From the NCBI GenBank assembly GCA_019115765.1, contig DXCZ01000105.1, forward strand, positions 90,841 to 154,840: a DNA stretch of 64,000 nt, written 5' to 3'. Shown piece after piece: positions 1 through 9,325 of this stretch (positions are counted from its first letter, which is position 1; each line of letters opens with the position of its first letter). The translations under genes and the position numbers were made by a program. This DNA is from Candidatus Mediterraneibacter stercoripullorum (GTDB lineage Bacteria; Bacillota; Clostridia; Lachnospirales; Lachnospiraceae). The notes beneath the pieces are model-generated. The model made no database searches. It saw nothing but the letters and a program-made list of their open reading frames with translations, and had not been told where the DNA came from.

Positions 1-285
1 GGCGCTCATGGAGATGTTGGAACTGTCTGCCAGCTCCTGAGCCATGAAAGCGGCGATCACTTCCGTATTCTTCATACATACGATGGTATCGACCATTGTA
101 TTGGTCATGTATTCCGCCGCCAGTGTCTTCCCGGTCTCTCTTGCATTATTGTGTCTGGTCTTCACCGTGGACATATCGATATATGTATTCACGTGTGAGT
201 TTTTCGTTGCAAAATGACCGCTCAGCATCTTGATACGCGCCTTCGGATTCTTCGTTGACCGAAGATTTACAAATCTTTCATCCAT
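1..285 (-). CDS. Orotate phosphoribosyltransferase-like protein (3' part missing)
   Basis: Only the first 95 codons are inside the window; the gene runs off the left edge. The start is the ATG at 283-285, with an AAAGGAGAG ribosome site about 6 nt upstream. The N-terminus contains GHFATKNSHVNTYID and then an alternating segment with TMVDTIVCMKNTEVI. This resembles the N-terminal part of orotate-phosphoribosyltransferase-like proteins of Lachnospiraceae, which would attach a base to PRPP. The PRPP-binding loop that would prove this lies outside the window, so the substrate is unproven. Confidence 0.6.
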   Translation of the reverse strand, partial: MDERFVNLRSTKNPKARIKMLSGHFATKNSHVNTYIDMSTVKTRHNNARETGKTLAAEYMTNTMVDTIVCMKNTEVIAAFMAQELADSSNISMSA

Positions 286-426
286 ATTCTTCTCTCCTTT
301 CCATTCATCTGTCCGCTCAGGATCAGCCTGGTCAGAACACGGCACTCTTCTCCGCTCCGGAGTCTTCCGTCCGCCATGTTCCTTTTACAGTTATTTTATC
401 ACACAGAGAGAAAAATTACAGCAAAT

Positions 427-1800
427 TTATTTATCCTCTTTCAGCGAAGGCCACACCGTGATAAGCATGGTCACGAAGCTTGCAGTTCCCCCGATCACAT
501 TGGAGACAGGCTCCGCCAGAAAGACGCCGTTTGTTCCCAGACCTCCGATATAGGGGAGCAGGATCGTCAGCGGAACGACAATGATCACCTTGCGGAACAG
601 CGAGAAGAATACAGCCTGTTTCGGACGGTTCAGCGCCGTATAGGTAGACTGTCCGGCAAACTGCAGCGCCATCATGAAGATACCGCAGAAATAGATCCGC
701 ATAGCCGGAATCCCTTTCTCGATCAGATCAGCCTCCTGGGTAAACAGCCTCATGAAGAATGCAGGCTCCAGAGTGATCACAGCCCACATCACCCCTGTAA
801 AGATGATACATCCTATGGTCATGAACTTAATAGCAGACTTCACTCTCTTATAACACCCTGCACCATAGTTGTAACTGATCACCGGCTGAGATCCGGACGT
901 CAGACCGGTAACAGGCATGGTGATGATCTCTCGCACAGAATTTACTACCGTCATGATGCCCACATAGATATCGCCTCCGTGCCTTGCAAGGACTGCATTG
1001 CAAACAATCTGTACAATGCCGTTTGTCACCGACATGACAAAGCCGGACGTTCCCAGCAGCGTGATCTCACGGACCAGGCCCAGATTCAGATACATGGACT
1101 TCCGGGTCAGTTTCAGCAGTACTTTCTTCCCCGTCAGGAACTTCAGCACCCACACTGCAGAAGCGCACTGAGATATTACCGTAGCGATAGCCGCACCTCT
1201 TACTCCCATGTTAAATCCGAAGATAAGTACAGGATCCAGGATAATATTGAGCACGGCACCAAGAAGTACCGTCAGCATACCCATTTTGCCGAATCCCTGG
1301 GCATTGATGAAGTTATTCATTCCCAGACTGGTCATGACAAACAGGGTCCCGCACAGATATATGGATATATACTGATCCGCATAGGGATATGTGGCGTCAC
1401 TGGCGCCGAAAAGATATAGGATCGGCCGGCGGAAAGCCAGACAGAGTATCATAAGGATCACGCCGACAGCTAACAGCATGGTAAATGAATTTCCCATGAC
1501 TTTCTGAGCTCTTTCTTCCTCATGGCCGCCCCGGGCAATGGAACACAGCGGCGCTCCTCCCATACCAAACAGATTGGAAAAAGCTGTGATCACCGTAATG
1601 ATCGGCAGGGCAAGCCCCACGCCGGTCAGTGCGTCAGCCGATACATGCGGGATATGTCCGATATAAATCCTGTCCACCACACTGTAGAGGACATTGATCA
1701 GCTGGGCAAGGGTCATTGGAAGGGCAAGGCTTAAAATATTCCTGGCAATACTGCCCTTGCTGAAATCATTGTCTGATGTTTTGGCTGCAGAGTTCTGCAA
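427..1800 (-). CDS. MATE family multidrug/Na+ efflux transporter
   Basis: About 457 residues with roughly twelve hydrophobic segments in two halves, typical of MATE exporters (NorM/DinF/MepA type), which expel cationic drugs or metabolites across the cytoplasmic membrane using a Na+ or H+ gradient. The first helix region carries LPMTLAQLINVLYSVVDRIYIG, the usual MATE entry segment. I place the start at the TTG at 1798-1800, because GGAAGGGGTGG sits about 5 nt before it; an in-frame GTG 39 nt further upstream lacks a good ribosome site. The gene stands alone, with an intergenic repeat upstream. The substrate cannot be read from the sequence. Confidence 0.9.
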   Translation of the reverse strand: MQNSAAKTSDNDFSKGSIARNILSLALPMTLAQLINVLYSVVDRIYIGHIPHVSADALTGVGLALPIITVITAFSNLFGMGGAPLCSIARGGHEEERAQKVMGNSFTMLLAVGVILMILCLAFRRPILYLFGASDATYPYADQYISIYLCGTLFVMTSLGMNNFINAQGFGKMGMLTVLLGAVLNIILDPVLIFGFNMGVRGAAIATVISQCASAVWVLKFLTGKKVLLKLTRKSMYLNLGLVREITLLGTSGFVMSVTNGIVQIVCNAVLARHGGDIYVGIMTVVNSVREIITMPVTGLTSGSQPVISYNYGAGCYKRVKSAIKFMTIGCIIFTGVMWAVITLEPAFFMRLFTQEADLIEKGIPAMRIYFCGIFMMALQFAGQSTYTALNRPKQAVFFSLFRKVIIVVPLTILLPYIGGLGTNGVFLAEPVSNVIGGTASFVTMLITVWPSLKEDK

Positions 1801-1856
1801 AAAACCACCCCTTCCTGTTTTATATTTGCTATACCGCACAGCTCACGTAGTTTGCC

Positions 1857-1940
1857 GTACCGATCAGCCCAGGACTGCGTCACTCGCTGTCTCCGCTTCG
1901 GTCCATGCTAAAAGCGTGCCTCCGGGCGTATTGTGCAAAA
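1857..1940. repeat. Dispersed intergenic repeat, family A, short copy
   Basis: This 84-bp stretch aligns with 49361-49525. The shared blocks are GTACCG..CAG, GGACTGCGTC.CTCGCTGTC, TCCGCTTC, GGTCC.TGCTAAA.GCGTGCC and TCCGGGCGTAT. The other copy carries an extra block of about 76 nt in the middle and an extra GCTTC. On the minus strand both copies begin directly after a transcription terminator (ilvC here, acpP there). No credible reading frame spans both copies. Confidence 0.8.
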
Positions 1941-1977
1941 AGAATACACATCCATCAAAAATGGCTGTGTATTCTTT
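1936..1977 (-). terminator. Rho-independent terminator of ilvC
   Basis: Read on the minus strand, AAAGAATACACA (1966-1977) pairs with TGTGTATTCTTT (1939-1950) around a 15-nt loop, followed by TTTTTG. It lies about 45 nt after the ilvC stop codon. Confidence 0.85.
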
Positions 1978-2020
1978 CCAGTTCGTATTTCTTAACGAAA
2001 ATACATTTTTACGCCGATGT

Positions 2021-3112
<1,092 letters not shown>

Positions 3113-3200
3113 TTACTAACAAATAAGTCTATGACACCGATACAAGCATGTCCGCCTGGCTCGCTGCCTGCGGGAATAAAGTCTCAAAACGTTACAGACA

Positions 3201-3698
3201 TTAAAGATATGTAACATCCTTGCTTCCCCTGGAAAGCCCTGTGATACCCGTGCGGGCCAGTTCCAGGATCTCATATCCCTTCAGCAGGTTCAGGAAGGCG
3301 TCCAGCTTGCTCTGTGTTCCCGTCAGCTCGATGATCAGAGAATCCTCCTCCACATCGACGATCTTCGCTCTGAAAATATCTGCCACTGATATGACCTCGC
3401 CTCTCTGGGCTGCATTTGCTCTCAGCTTGACCATGATAAGCTCTCTGTAAACAGACTCATCATCCTTAAGCAGCTTGATATCAACTACATCCTCCAGCTT
3501 GCGCACCTGCTTCTCAATCTGTGAGAGGATCAGCTCGTCACCGGATGATACTACCGTGATCCTGGTATACCTGGGATCTGCAGTCATACCGGCAGTGATA
3601 CTGTCGATACTGTATCCTCTGCGGCTGAACAGACCGGCGATGCGGCTCAATACACCGGGATTATTATCTACCAGCAGTGAATATACCTGTCTTCTCAT
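3201..3698 (-). CDS. ilvN: Acetolactate synthase small (regulatory) subunit
   Basis: 165 residues. An N-terminal ACT domain (SLLVDNNPGVLSRIAGLFSR) is followed by the C-terminal domain of IlvN/IlvH proteins (LKANAAQRGEVISVADIFRAKIVDV). It binds valine and stimulates the catalytic subunit IlvB, giving feedback control of the first branched-chain step. The start ATG has AGAGGAGAAAA directly before it. A strong promoter lies 110 nt upstream. The catalytic subunit gene, usually next to ilvN, is absent; the upstream neighbour is the ABC-F gene, so IlvB must be encoded elsewhere. Confidence 0.95.
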   Translation of the reverse strand: MRRQVYSLLVDNNPGVLSRIAGLFSRRGYSIDSITAGMTADPRYTRITVVSSGDELILSQIEKQVRKLEDVVDIKLLKDDESVYRELIMVKLRANAAQRGEVISVADIFRAKIVDVEEDSLIIELTGTQSKLDAFLNLLKGYEILELARTGITGLSRGSKDVTYL

Positions 3699-3731
3699 TT
3701 TTCTCCTCTTTCTTCTTTACTGTCTCTCTCT

Positions 3732-3765
3732 GTCTTTTCTGTATTTCAGTCTTTCCTGTACTTCA
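3732..3765. repeat. 17-nt tandem direct repeat in the ilvN leader
   Basis: GTCTTTTCTGTATTTCA (3732-3748) is followed at once by GTCTTTCCTGTACTTCA (3749-3765), with two mismatches. In the minus-strand transcript it gives a purine-rich leader between the promoter and ilvN. Function unknown. Confidence 0.7.
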
Positions 3766-3807
3766 GACTATTTTTCAGAAAAAACAGAGTGCGTTCTGTT
3801 TTCTATA

Positions 3808-3836
3808 ATATTATCAACTATCCCGACCTTTGTCAA
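3808..3836 (-). promoter_or_regulatory. Sigma-A promoter of ilvN-ilvC
   Basis: On the minus strand TTGACA (3831-3836), a 17-nt spacer and TAATAT (3808-3813). Just downstream, AAACAGA and TCTGTTT (about 3778-3803) could form a weak hairpin followed by Ts, a possible early termination point or the ABC-F gene's terminator. No T-box or leader peptide was seen. Confidence 0.85.
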
Positions 3837-3864
3837 GACCAACTTCTCTGTTCTTTTACACTTT

Positions 3865-5721
3865 TTATCCTATGTCAGTCCTTTTTTCATTCTGAGCTTC
3901 GATCTGTTCTGCAAGATCATTGAGATAGATCCATCGTTCTGTTTTCTCTTCCATAAGGGCTTCCGTCTGTTCCTGCTCTGCCATCAGTTCCCGTAGCTTT
4001 ACAGAATTGGTGGCATTTGCCTCGATCTGACGCTGGATACTGCTGATCTTTTCCTCCAGAGCAGCGATATCATCGTCAATCGTCTCATACTCCCTCTGTT
4101 CTTTATAAGTGAACTTCAGCTTCTCCGTCCGGTTCTGCTTCCAGGTCCTGCGGGAGTCCGTCTTTGCTCCGGTATCCTGCTCATCAGCTGCCCCAGCCTG
4201 CGACCGGCTGTCTCTGACTTTCGTATCATTGTCCTCTCTGTTTACGGCTGCCCGGCGTTTCTTCGCCTCCAGATAATCCGTATATCCCCCCTCATACTGG
4301 ACGGCATGGCCTTTCCCGTCCAGCTCGAAGATCCTGTCAGCTATATTATCGAGGAAATATCTGTCATGAGATACGGCAATGACAATGCCTGAAAAAGAGT
4401 TCAGATAATCCTCCAATATGGTCAGAGTAGGGATGTCAAGATTGTTGCCCGGCTCATCAAAAAGGAGTACGTTGGCATTCTCCGCCAGCACTCCCAACAG
4501 GTACAGCCTGCGCTTCTCTCCACCGGAGAGCTTCCCGATGGGAGCGTACTGCATATCCGGCGTAAAGAGGAAACGCTCCAGCAGCTGAGAGGCACTGATC
4601 CTCCCGTCTTTCGTAGTGATATACTCGGCGATATCCTTCACATAATCGATCACTCGCTGCTTCTCATCCATGCCCTGCTCTTCCTGAGCGAAGTAGCCGA
4701 TCTTAACAGTCTCGCCGATCTGGATCTCGCCGGAATCCGGCTGCACCAGCCCGGCGATCATCTTGATGAGAGTAGACTTGCCGCAGCCGTTTGCTCCGAT
4801 GATTCCCAGACGCTGATTCTTCAGAACGATATAGCTGAAATCCTCCAGGATCTTTTTCTCTCCATAGCTTTTGCTGACGTGATGGAACTCTATGGTTTTC
4901 TTTCCCATCCTCGCCTCCACAGAATCCAGCTCCACAGTCTGATCCCGCACCGGAGCCTTCCCGTTCTTCAGCGCCTCCAGACGCTCCAGACGTGCCTTCT
5001 GTTTCGTGGAACGGGCCCTGCAGCCCCGTTTTGCCCATTCCAGCTCCATCCGCAGCACGCTCTGCCGCTTCCGCTCAGAGGCAAGCTCCATCTCCTCCCT
5101 GGCGGCTTTCAGTTCCAGGAATCCGGAATAGTCCGAGTCATATCCGTACATCTTCCCATGGCTGATCTCCAGGATCCGGCTGGACACCCGGTCCAGGAAA
5201 TACCGGTCATGGGTCACCATGACAAGAGTTCCCCTGTATGCCCTCAGGTATTCCTCCAGCCAGATGATCATCTCTCCGTCCAGATGATTGGTAGGCTCGT
5301 CCATAAGAAGAACGTCAAAATCCGCTGCCAGCACTTTTGCCAGCACTACTCTCCTTTTCTGTCCGCCGGAGAGGTGCCCGATCTTCTCATCAAAATCTGT
5401 AATTCCAAGCTCCGTCAGATTGCTCTCCACCTGCCACGCTTCCACGTCGTTTCCGTCAAATGCCCAGGAACGGATGTCCTTCTCCTCCGGGAGCTCCGGG
5501 TTCTGGGGCATATATGCCAGCTTCAGCCCGTTCTGCCGGATGATCTGTCCGCTGTCCGGTACCTCCTCCCCGGCGATCATCCTGAGGACTGTAGACTTTC
5601 CGACGCCGTTGATTCCCACGATTCCGATCTTGTCCCCCTGTTGAATGCCAAAGGAGGCGTCGTCAAAGACTGTCTTCTCCCCGAAAATCTTTCTGATATG
5701 TTCGATATTGATTATATTCAT
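3865..5721 (-). CDS. ABC-F family ATPase (Uup/EttA-like, duplicated ATPase domains)
   Basis: 618 residues, soluble, with no membrane segments. The first ATPase domain has GINGVGKST, LSGGQKRRV and LLMDEPTNHLD. The second has GANGCGKST, LSGGEKRRL and LLFDEPGNNLD, a variant of the usual DEPTNHLD. A linker and a charged C-terminal coiled coil (about residues 545-618) resemble Uup. ABC-F proteins act at the ribosome E site during translation or give antibiotic protection; Uup types also touch replication and ribosome assembly. The start is the ATG at 5719-5721 with AGGAG 9 nt upstream; the longer open frame adds 31 residues without a ribosome site. Confidence 0.9.
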   Translation of the reverse strand: MNIINIEHIRKIFGEKTVFDDASFGIQQGDKIGIVGINGVGKSTVLRMIAGEEVPDSGQIIRQNGLKLAYMPQNPELPEEKDIRSWAFDGNDVEAWQVESNLTELGITDFDEKIGHLSGGQKRRVVLAKVLAADFDVLLMDEPTNHLDGEMIIWLEEYLRAYRGTLVMVTHDRYFLDRVSSRILEISHGKMYGYDSDYSGFLELKAAREEMELASERKRQSVLRMELEWAKRGCRARSTKQKARLERLEALKNGKAPVRDQTVELDSVEARMGKKTIEFHHVSKSYGEKKILEDFSYIVLKNQRLGIIGANGCGKSTLIKMIAGLVQPDSGEIQIGETVKIGYFAQEEQGMDEKQRVIDYVKDIAEYITTKDGRISASQLLERFLFTPDMQYAPIGKLSGGEKRRLYLLGVLAENANVLLFDEPGNNLDIPTLTILEDYLNSFSGIVIAVSHDRYFLDNIADRIFELDGKGHAVQYEGGYTDYLEAKKRRAAVNREDNDTKVRDSRSQAGAADEQDTGAKTDSRRTWKQNRTEKLKFTYKEQREYETIDDDIAALEEKISSIQRQIEANATNSVKLRELMAEQEQTEALMEEKTERWIYLNDLAEQIEAQNEKRTDIG

Positions 5722-5842
5722 CTGAAAAACTCCTGCTTTCCTATAAATGTCCGCCAATATGAATGACAACCGACTGACCGGCCAGATCCCGGTACAGCGA
5801 AACCAGTTTAACATTTATTCCGGACATTAACAAGATGGCGTC

Positions 5843-5890
5843 AAAAAAATCCCGGAGCTTTTCAGGGAACTCTCCTGAAGATCCGGGATT
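5843..5890 (-). terminator. Terminator of the glycosyltransferase-flippase operon
   Basis: Minus-strand AATCCCGGA and TCCGGGATT enclose a second stem (CTTCAGGAG/CTCCTGAAaag type), followed by TTTTTTTGA. It lies 33 nt after the flippase stop codon. Confidence 0.9.
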
Positions 5891-5922
5891 CTTATGTTTA
5901 TTATACTAATCATTCTGACGTC

Positions 5923-6975
5923 TTATCTGCTCTCTGCATGCACAGCCATCCTTTTCCTCCTCCGGTCAAATACAAACCGGTTCACCAGCACCACACCAAG
6001 ACTTACGATGAGCAGGAAATAGAAGTTCAGTCCGCGGCTCACCAGCATAGACGGGATCAGATACGCCCCTGTAAACACCTGGGCAAACACGGCCTGATAC
6101 ATCAGCTCCGTGATCCCCTGAGCGCCCGGCAGCGGGAGCATATCCACTGCGATATAGACTGCCGCCTGAAGCAGGATCACCTTCATTGCCCCGGTCCCTT
6201 CCAGGCCGAATCCAAGATAGACCATATAGGTCAGTACAAAGAGGCTGCATCTCTGAAAAAATGTAACGACCACCACCCCGGCCAGCCTTCCCTTATGTCT
6301 CACGAGCCATGAGACTGCCTGTTGATAGCTGTCGATAAATCCAAGTATCTTCTCTTCCCGCTTCTCTGCTGACTTCCATATCTTCATCCGGATAAGGAGT
6401 CCCTCGAAAAAGCGGGTGATATTCAGGATCACTTTCGGGAAGAGCATGACTCCAAGGATCAGGATCACCAGGACAACATTCAGAAACAATCCCAGGATAT
6501 AGAGAGGAAAATAATGATTCAGCTCCGCCCTCAGAGGTCCTTTCCAGAAGATCAAGATACTGAATCCCAGTACAACGAGGACAAATTTGTATACCACCGC
6601 CACTGTCATCAGCACAACTGTACTGTCCGATACTCTATTGCCGTCCTTGTTCATATAATACAGCTGTACCGGCTGTCCGCCCGTGGCTGAAGGCGTTATC
6701 CCGGAATAGAAAAAACCGATAAATGAATACTGAAAACAACGCATAAGACTGTTCTTTCTTTCCCTCATGGCATTAAGCAGATACCAGATCATGAATCCCT
6801 CTGCGCATACATAGAAAACCGCAAGGAGCACTGATGGGATCAGATACAGAGGTGACATCCTTCCAACTGCATGCATGATTTCTCCCAGATCACGTCCGCT
6901 GAACAGCGCATAAAATGTCAGGAACATGATAAGAAGGAACAGAGCTATCTGCAGGACTCTTTTCTTAACGCTCAT
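5923..6975 (-). CDS. YbhN/MprF-type membrane protein (lysylphosphatidylglycerol flippase domain family)
   Basis: 350 residues with about eight hydrophobic segments, from an N-terminal helix at 8-25 to a final one near 312-335. It carries the family's central motif region (SFIGFFYSGITPSATGGQPVQLYYM) and a late MLPLPGAQGITELMY segment. The family (UPF0104, AglD/MprF N-terminal domain) is thought to move lipids or lipid-linked sugars across the membrane; no tRNA-dependent synthase domain is attached. The start overlaps the end of the upstream NlpC/P60-like gene by 11 nt and AGAGGTG lies within it, suggesting coupled translation. Terminal gene of a three-gene envelope operon. Confidence 0.85.
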   Translation of the reverse strand: MSVKKRVLQIALFLLIMFLTFYALFSGRDLGEIMHAVGRMSPLYLIPSVLLAVFYVCAEGFMIWYLLNAMRERKNSLMRCFQYSFIGFFYSGITPSATGGQPVQLYYMNKDGNRVSDSTVVLMTVAVVYKFVLVVLGFSILIFWKGPLRAELNHYFPLYILGLFLNVVLVILILGVMLFPKVILNITRFFEGLLIRMKIWKSAEKREEKILGFIDSYQQAVSWLVRHKGRLAGVVVVTFFQRCSLFVLTYMVYLGFGLEGTGAMKVILLQAAVYIAVDMLPLPGAQGITELMYQAVFAQVFTGAYLIPSMLVSRGLNFYFLLIVSLGVVLVNRFVFDRRRKRMAVHAESR

Positions 6976-7669
6976 AATTTACACCTCTGTACATTCCGTT
7001 ATTTCTGTAAGCAGCAGGTACTGCTCCATATACAGCGCCTGTTTTCATATAACCTGCCTGCATAGGCCGGTACGGATTTCCTGCATAGGCCGGACGTGCA
7101 AGAGAAAATGCCGGAACAGGTCCGTAAACATATCCTCTTTCATCGGTCTCAACCAGATCTCTTAAGCTTCCCTCAAACAAGATCCGCTTTCCATCGTATT
7201 CCATAAAATCCTTCGGAGTCACAAGGGAGAAGTGTTTCCCCCAGGAGCAGACTCCGGCCTCCTCCAGCAGCCGTGCAGCAAAGGATGAGCATGTATAATG
7301 ATTCTTCTGATAAAATGGAATATTCATAAGCAGAAAGGGCAGACCCAAGATCGTATAGTGATATCGGAATCTCTTTTTCATAGTCTCTCTCAACCTTTCC
7401 CGGATATATTCTTTCTGCTCTTCCGTACATTCTATACTTGCTACCATATAGTCTGCTTCCGGGAAGGCACGCAGGATCTTTCTCTTGTCCTCCTTCTCAA
7501 ATCCTGCGATGAGTGGAATGGAAGGATGTCTCCGGCCGATGCTGTATGTCTCCTCCAGTCCGGGATCCATAGACACTGCCACATGAATGTATTTCTGCTT
7601 CAGGACCAGCCGTATAAGACTGGCGAACAGTCCCGGCGTATCCGCAAAAGCTATGTATATCTGTGCCAT
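6965..7669 (-). CDS. YiiX/permuted NlpC-P60-like papain-fold protein
   Basis: 234 residues. The N-terminus has KYIHVAVSMD and the middle HYTCSSFAARLLEEAG, matching the order His then Cys that is seen in permuted NlpC/P60 proteins such as YiiX. That fold hydrolyses peptides, amides or acyl-thioesters, so catalytic His and Cys are probably present. The C-terminal 50 residues are rich in Pro, Tyr, Gly and Ala and look disordered. No signal peptide is evident. The start is the ATG at 7667-7669, with GGAGGT 7 nt upstream. It sits between a glycosyltransferase and a flippase-like gene, pointing to envelope work; the substrate is unknown. Confidence 0.65.
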   Translation of the reverse strand: MAQIYIAFADTPGLFASLIRLVLKQKYIHVAVSMDPGLEETYSIGRRHPSIPLIAGFEKEDKRKILRAFPEADYMVASIECTEEQKEYIRERLRETMKKRFRYHYTILGLPFLLMNIPFYQKNHYTCSSFAARLLEEAGVCSWGKHFSLVTPKDFMEYDGKRILFEGSLRDLVETDERGYVYGPVPAFSLARPAYAGNPYRPMQAGYMKTGAVYGAVPAAYRNNGMYRGVNYER

Positions 7670-7698
7670 TCTCGTAACCTCCATCTTGTGTGCATTTT

Positions 7699-8736
7699 CT
7701 ACTGGAACTGATATATCCGCTTTGCGAAACGGTATCCGCCCACGGTGATCCTGCCGCCCAGACGTCCGGGAAGGTAGGTCAGACCACTGAGTGTGGAGCA
7801 GCGGAGCCTGTAATACAGCCCTTTATCGTACTCCCTGATACGGTCCCACATATCCTTTCTCTTTCGAACTGCCTCTGCAGTCTGGATCAGCAGCAGATGG
7901 ATCGAAGAAATTGAAAGCATAATAGAAATATTCCTTGTCATATATGCCGCCAGTTTCGGGTAATGCTTCTTTACTTCATGCAGATCCACACTCCTGGCCA
8001 CCATATCTGTCACACGAATCTGCTGATCGATCCGTTTCATAAGAACTTTCTCATTTACAGACTGATCATCCCTTCCAAGATAGTAATGATAGAGATCGAT
8101 ATCCATATAATACAGACGCTCCGCAAATGGCAGAGGCTGATAAGAAAACAGGTTGTCCACATAGAAGGTATGTTCCGGGAGCCGCACCCCGGACTTTCTG
8201 AGCACCTCTGTCCGGAACATCAGTGAGTGCATGATCAGATACTGGGAAGGATGAAACCGTCCGATTGTGTTCCAGTCGCACATCTCTCGGTCCGGAAAAA
8301 CATTTCTGTAATCCATGACCCTGCTCCTTCCTTCATCCAGATGGTCATATACATAGTTGCAGATAAACAGATCCGGCACTTCTTCAAAATCATTTCTTCC
8401 TGCCCCGAAGAACTCTTTGATCTTATTCAGGAGCATAAGATAAGCGTCTTTATCAAGCCAGTCATCAGAATCCACAACCTTGTAATAGATACCTCTCGCC
8501 AGTTCCAGCCCTTTATTTACTCCGGAGCCATGCCCGCCGTTCTTCTTGTGAACTACCCGGACAATATCCGGATAGGTCAGCTCATAAGAGTCAGCGATAG
8601 CGGCTGTTCCATCTGTCGAGCCGTCGTTGATCAGGATGATCTCCACGTCCTTACCTCCCGCCAGCAGAGAATCCACACAACGCCTCATATAGCTTTCCGA
8701 ATTATAGCAGGGTACTGCAAATGTAATATATTTCAT
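7699..8736 (-). CDS. Family 2 glycosyltransferase
   Basis: 345 residues. The GT-A fold is clear: TFAVPCYNSESYMRRCVDSL at the N-terminus, ILINDGSTDGT, HKKNGGHGSGVNKGL and YKVVDSDDWLD, where the DxD-type metal site binds the nucleotide-sugar. The C-terminal third is helical with a short hydrophobic patch (SIMLSISSIHLLLI). Such enzymes add sugars to lipids, wall polymers or exopolysaccharide at the inner face of the membrane. The start is the ATG at 8734-8736 with GAGGAAG upstream. First gene of the operon with the YiiX-like and YbhN-like genes. Acceptor and sugar are not predictable. Confidence 0.88.
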   Translation of the reverse strand: MKYITFAVPCYNSESYMRRCVDSLLAGGKDVEIILINDGSTDGTAAIADSYELTYPDIVRVVHKKNGGHGSGVNKGLELARGIYYKVVDSDDWLDKDAYLMLLNKIKEFFGAGRNDFEEVPDLFICNYVYDHLDEGRSRVMDYRNVFPDREMCDWNTIGRFHPSQYLIMHSLMFRTEVLRKSGVRLPEHTFYVDNLFSYQPLPFAERLYYMDIDLYHYYLGRDDQSVNEKVLMKRIDQQIRVTDMVARSVDLHEVKKHYPKLAAYMTRNISIMLSISSIHLLLIQTAEAVRKRKDMWDRIREYDKGLYYRLRCSTLSGLTYLPGRLGGRITVGGYRFAKRIYQFQ

Positions 8737-8810
8737 ATTTAACTTCCTCTCTTTTCTCTTCCTGTACACGTCTCAAATGAATAATTCGTTTTTTTCATTG
8801 TATCTGTCTG

Positions 8811-8843
8811 TTCTTAAGAATACAGGAATAGATTTCTTAAGAA
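8811..8843. promoter_or_regulatory. Two TTCTTAAGAA palindromes upstream of the glycosyltransferase operon
   Basis: Perfect decamer palindromes at 8811-8820 and 8834-8843, start-to-start 23 bp, about two helical turns. They lie 75-107 bp before the glycosyltransferase start. The arrangement looks like paired sites for a dimeric regulator. The regulator is unknown. Confidence 0.5.
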
Positions 8844-8884
8844 ATTACAAAGAATTGTTAATAAACAGATAAAAGTATCCTCCG

Positions 8885-9076
8885 TCATATGCCGTTGATC
8901 CGGGAAAGGATTCTGTCTGCCGCTGACCATATCCCGGACAGAAAAAGCATTACACCTCCGACAGGTATCGCGATCAGGACGATCAATATCAGTGCTGCCC
9001 ATCCTGCAGGCGTACCGAATCTCCTTTTTCGTTTCTTCCCTTTTTTCTCTGTTTTCTTTATTTCATTTCGTTCCAC
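8885..9076 (-). CDS. Small single-pass membrane protein
   Basis: 63 residues: a strongly basic N-terminus (KKTEKKGKKRKRRFG), then one hydrophobic helix (about residues 27-49) and a short polar tail. The basic residues predict a cytoplasmic N-terminus. The start is the GTG at 9074-9076, supported by AGGAGG 7 nt upstream; that strong site is the main reason to accept so short a gene. It may be cotranscribed with the downstream glycosyltransferase operon, although 148 nt separate them. I do not recognise a family. Confidence 0.65.
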   Translation of the reverse strand: MERNEIKKTEKKGKKRKRRFGTPAGWAALILIVLIAIPVGGVMLFLSGIWSAADRILSRINGI

Positions 9077-9261
9077 TGTCTGACCTCCTGTGAAAAATAA
9101 TAAACCTCTTGCTCATCTGCCTCTGTGACGATTATATTCTAACATTCGTCTGAAATATGCCGCCATTCATCCAACTTACATTTTCCACTGCGGTTCTTAC
9201 AGTTTTGTAATATCCAACGGACAGTTTTATTTTAATTTTTCGTTAAAAATCGTAGTTTCAC

Positions 9262-9290
9262 TTGAGAATATAAAAAAAAAGTTGTAACAT
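9262..9290 (+). promoter_or_regulatory. Probable promoter of the acidic membrane protein gene
   Basis: TTGAGA (9262-9267), 17-nt A-rich spacer, TAACAT (9285-9290), 35 nt before the start codon. The -10 is a weak match. The rest of the 249-nt divergent gap shows nothing else clear. Confidence 0.5.
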
Positions 9291-9325
9291 AAGGAAATAT
9301 TTATATCAGAAAGCAGGTGATCCAT

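Noticed and set aside
376..1419. 347-codon open frame on the plus strand
   Set aside because: Antisense to the MATE gene; composition (His/Arg/Gln-rich) is typical of a reverse-strand shadow.
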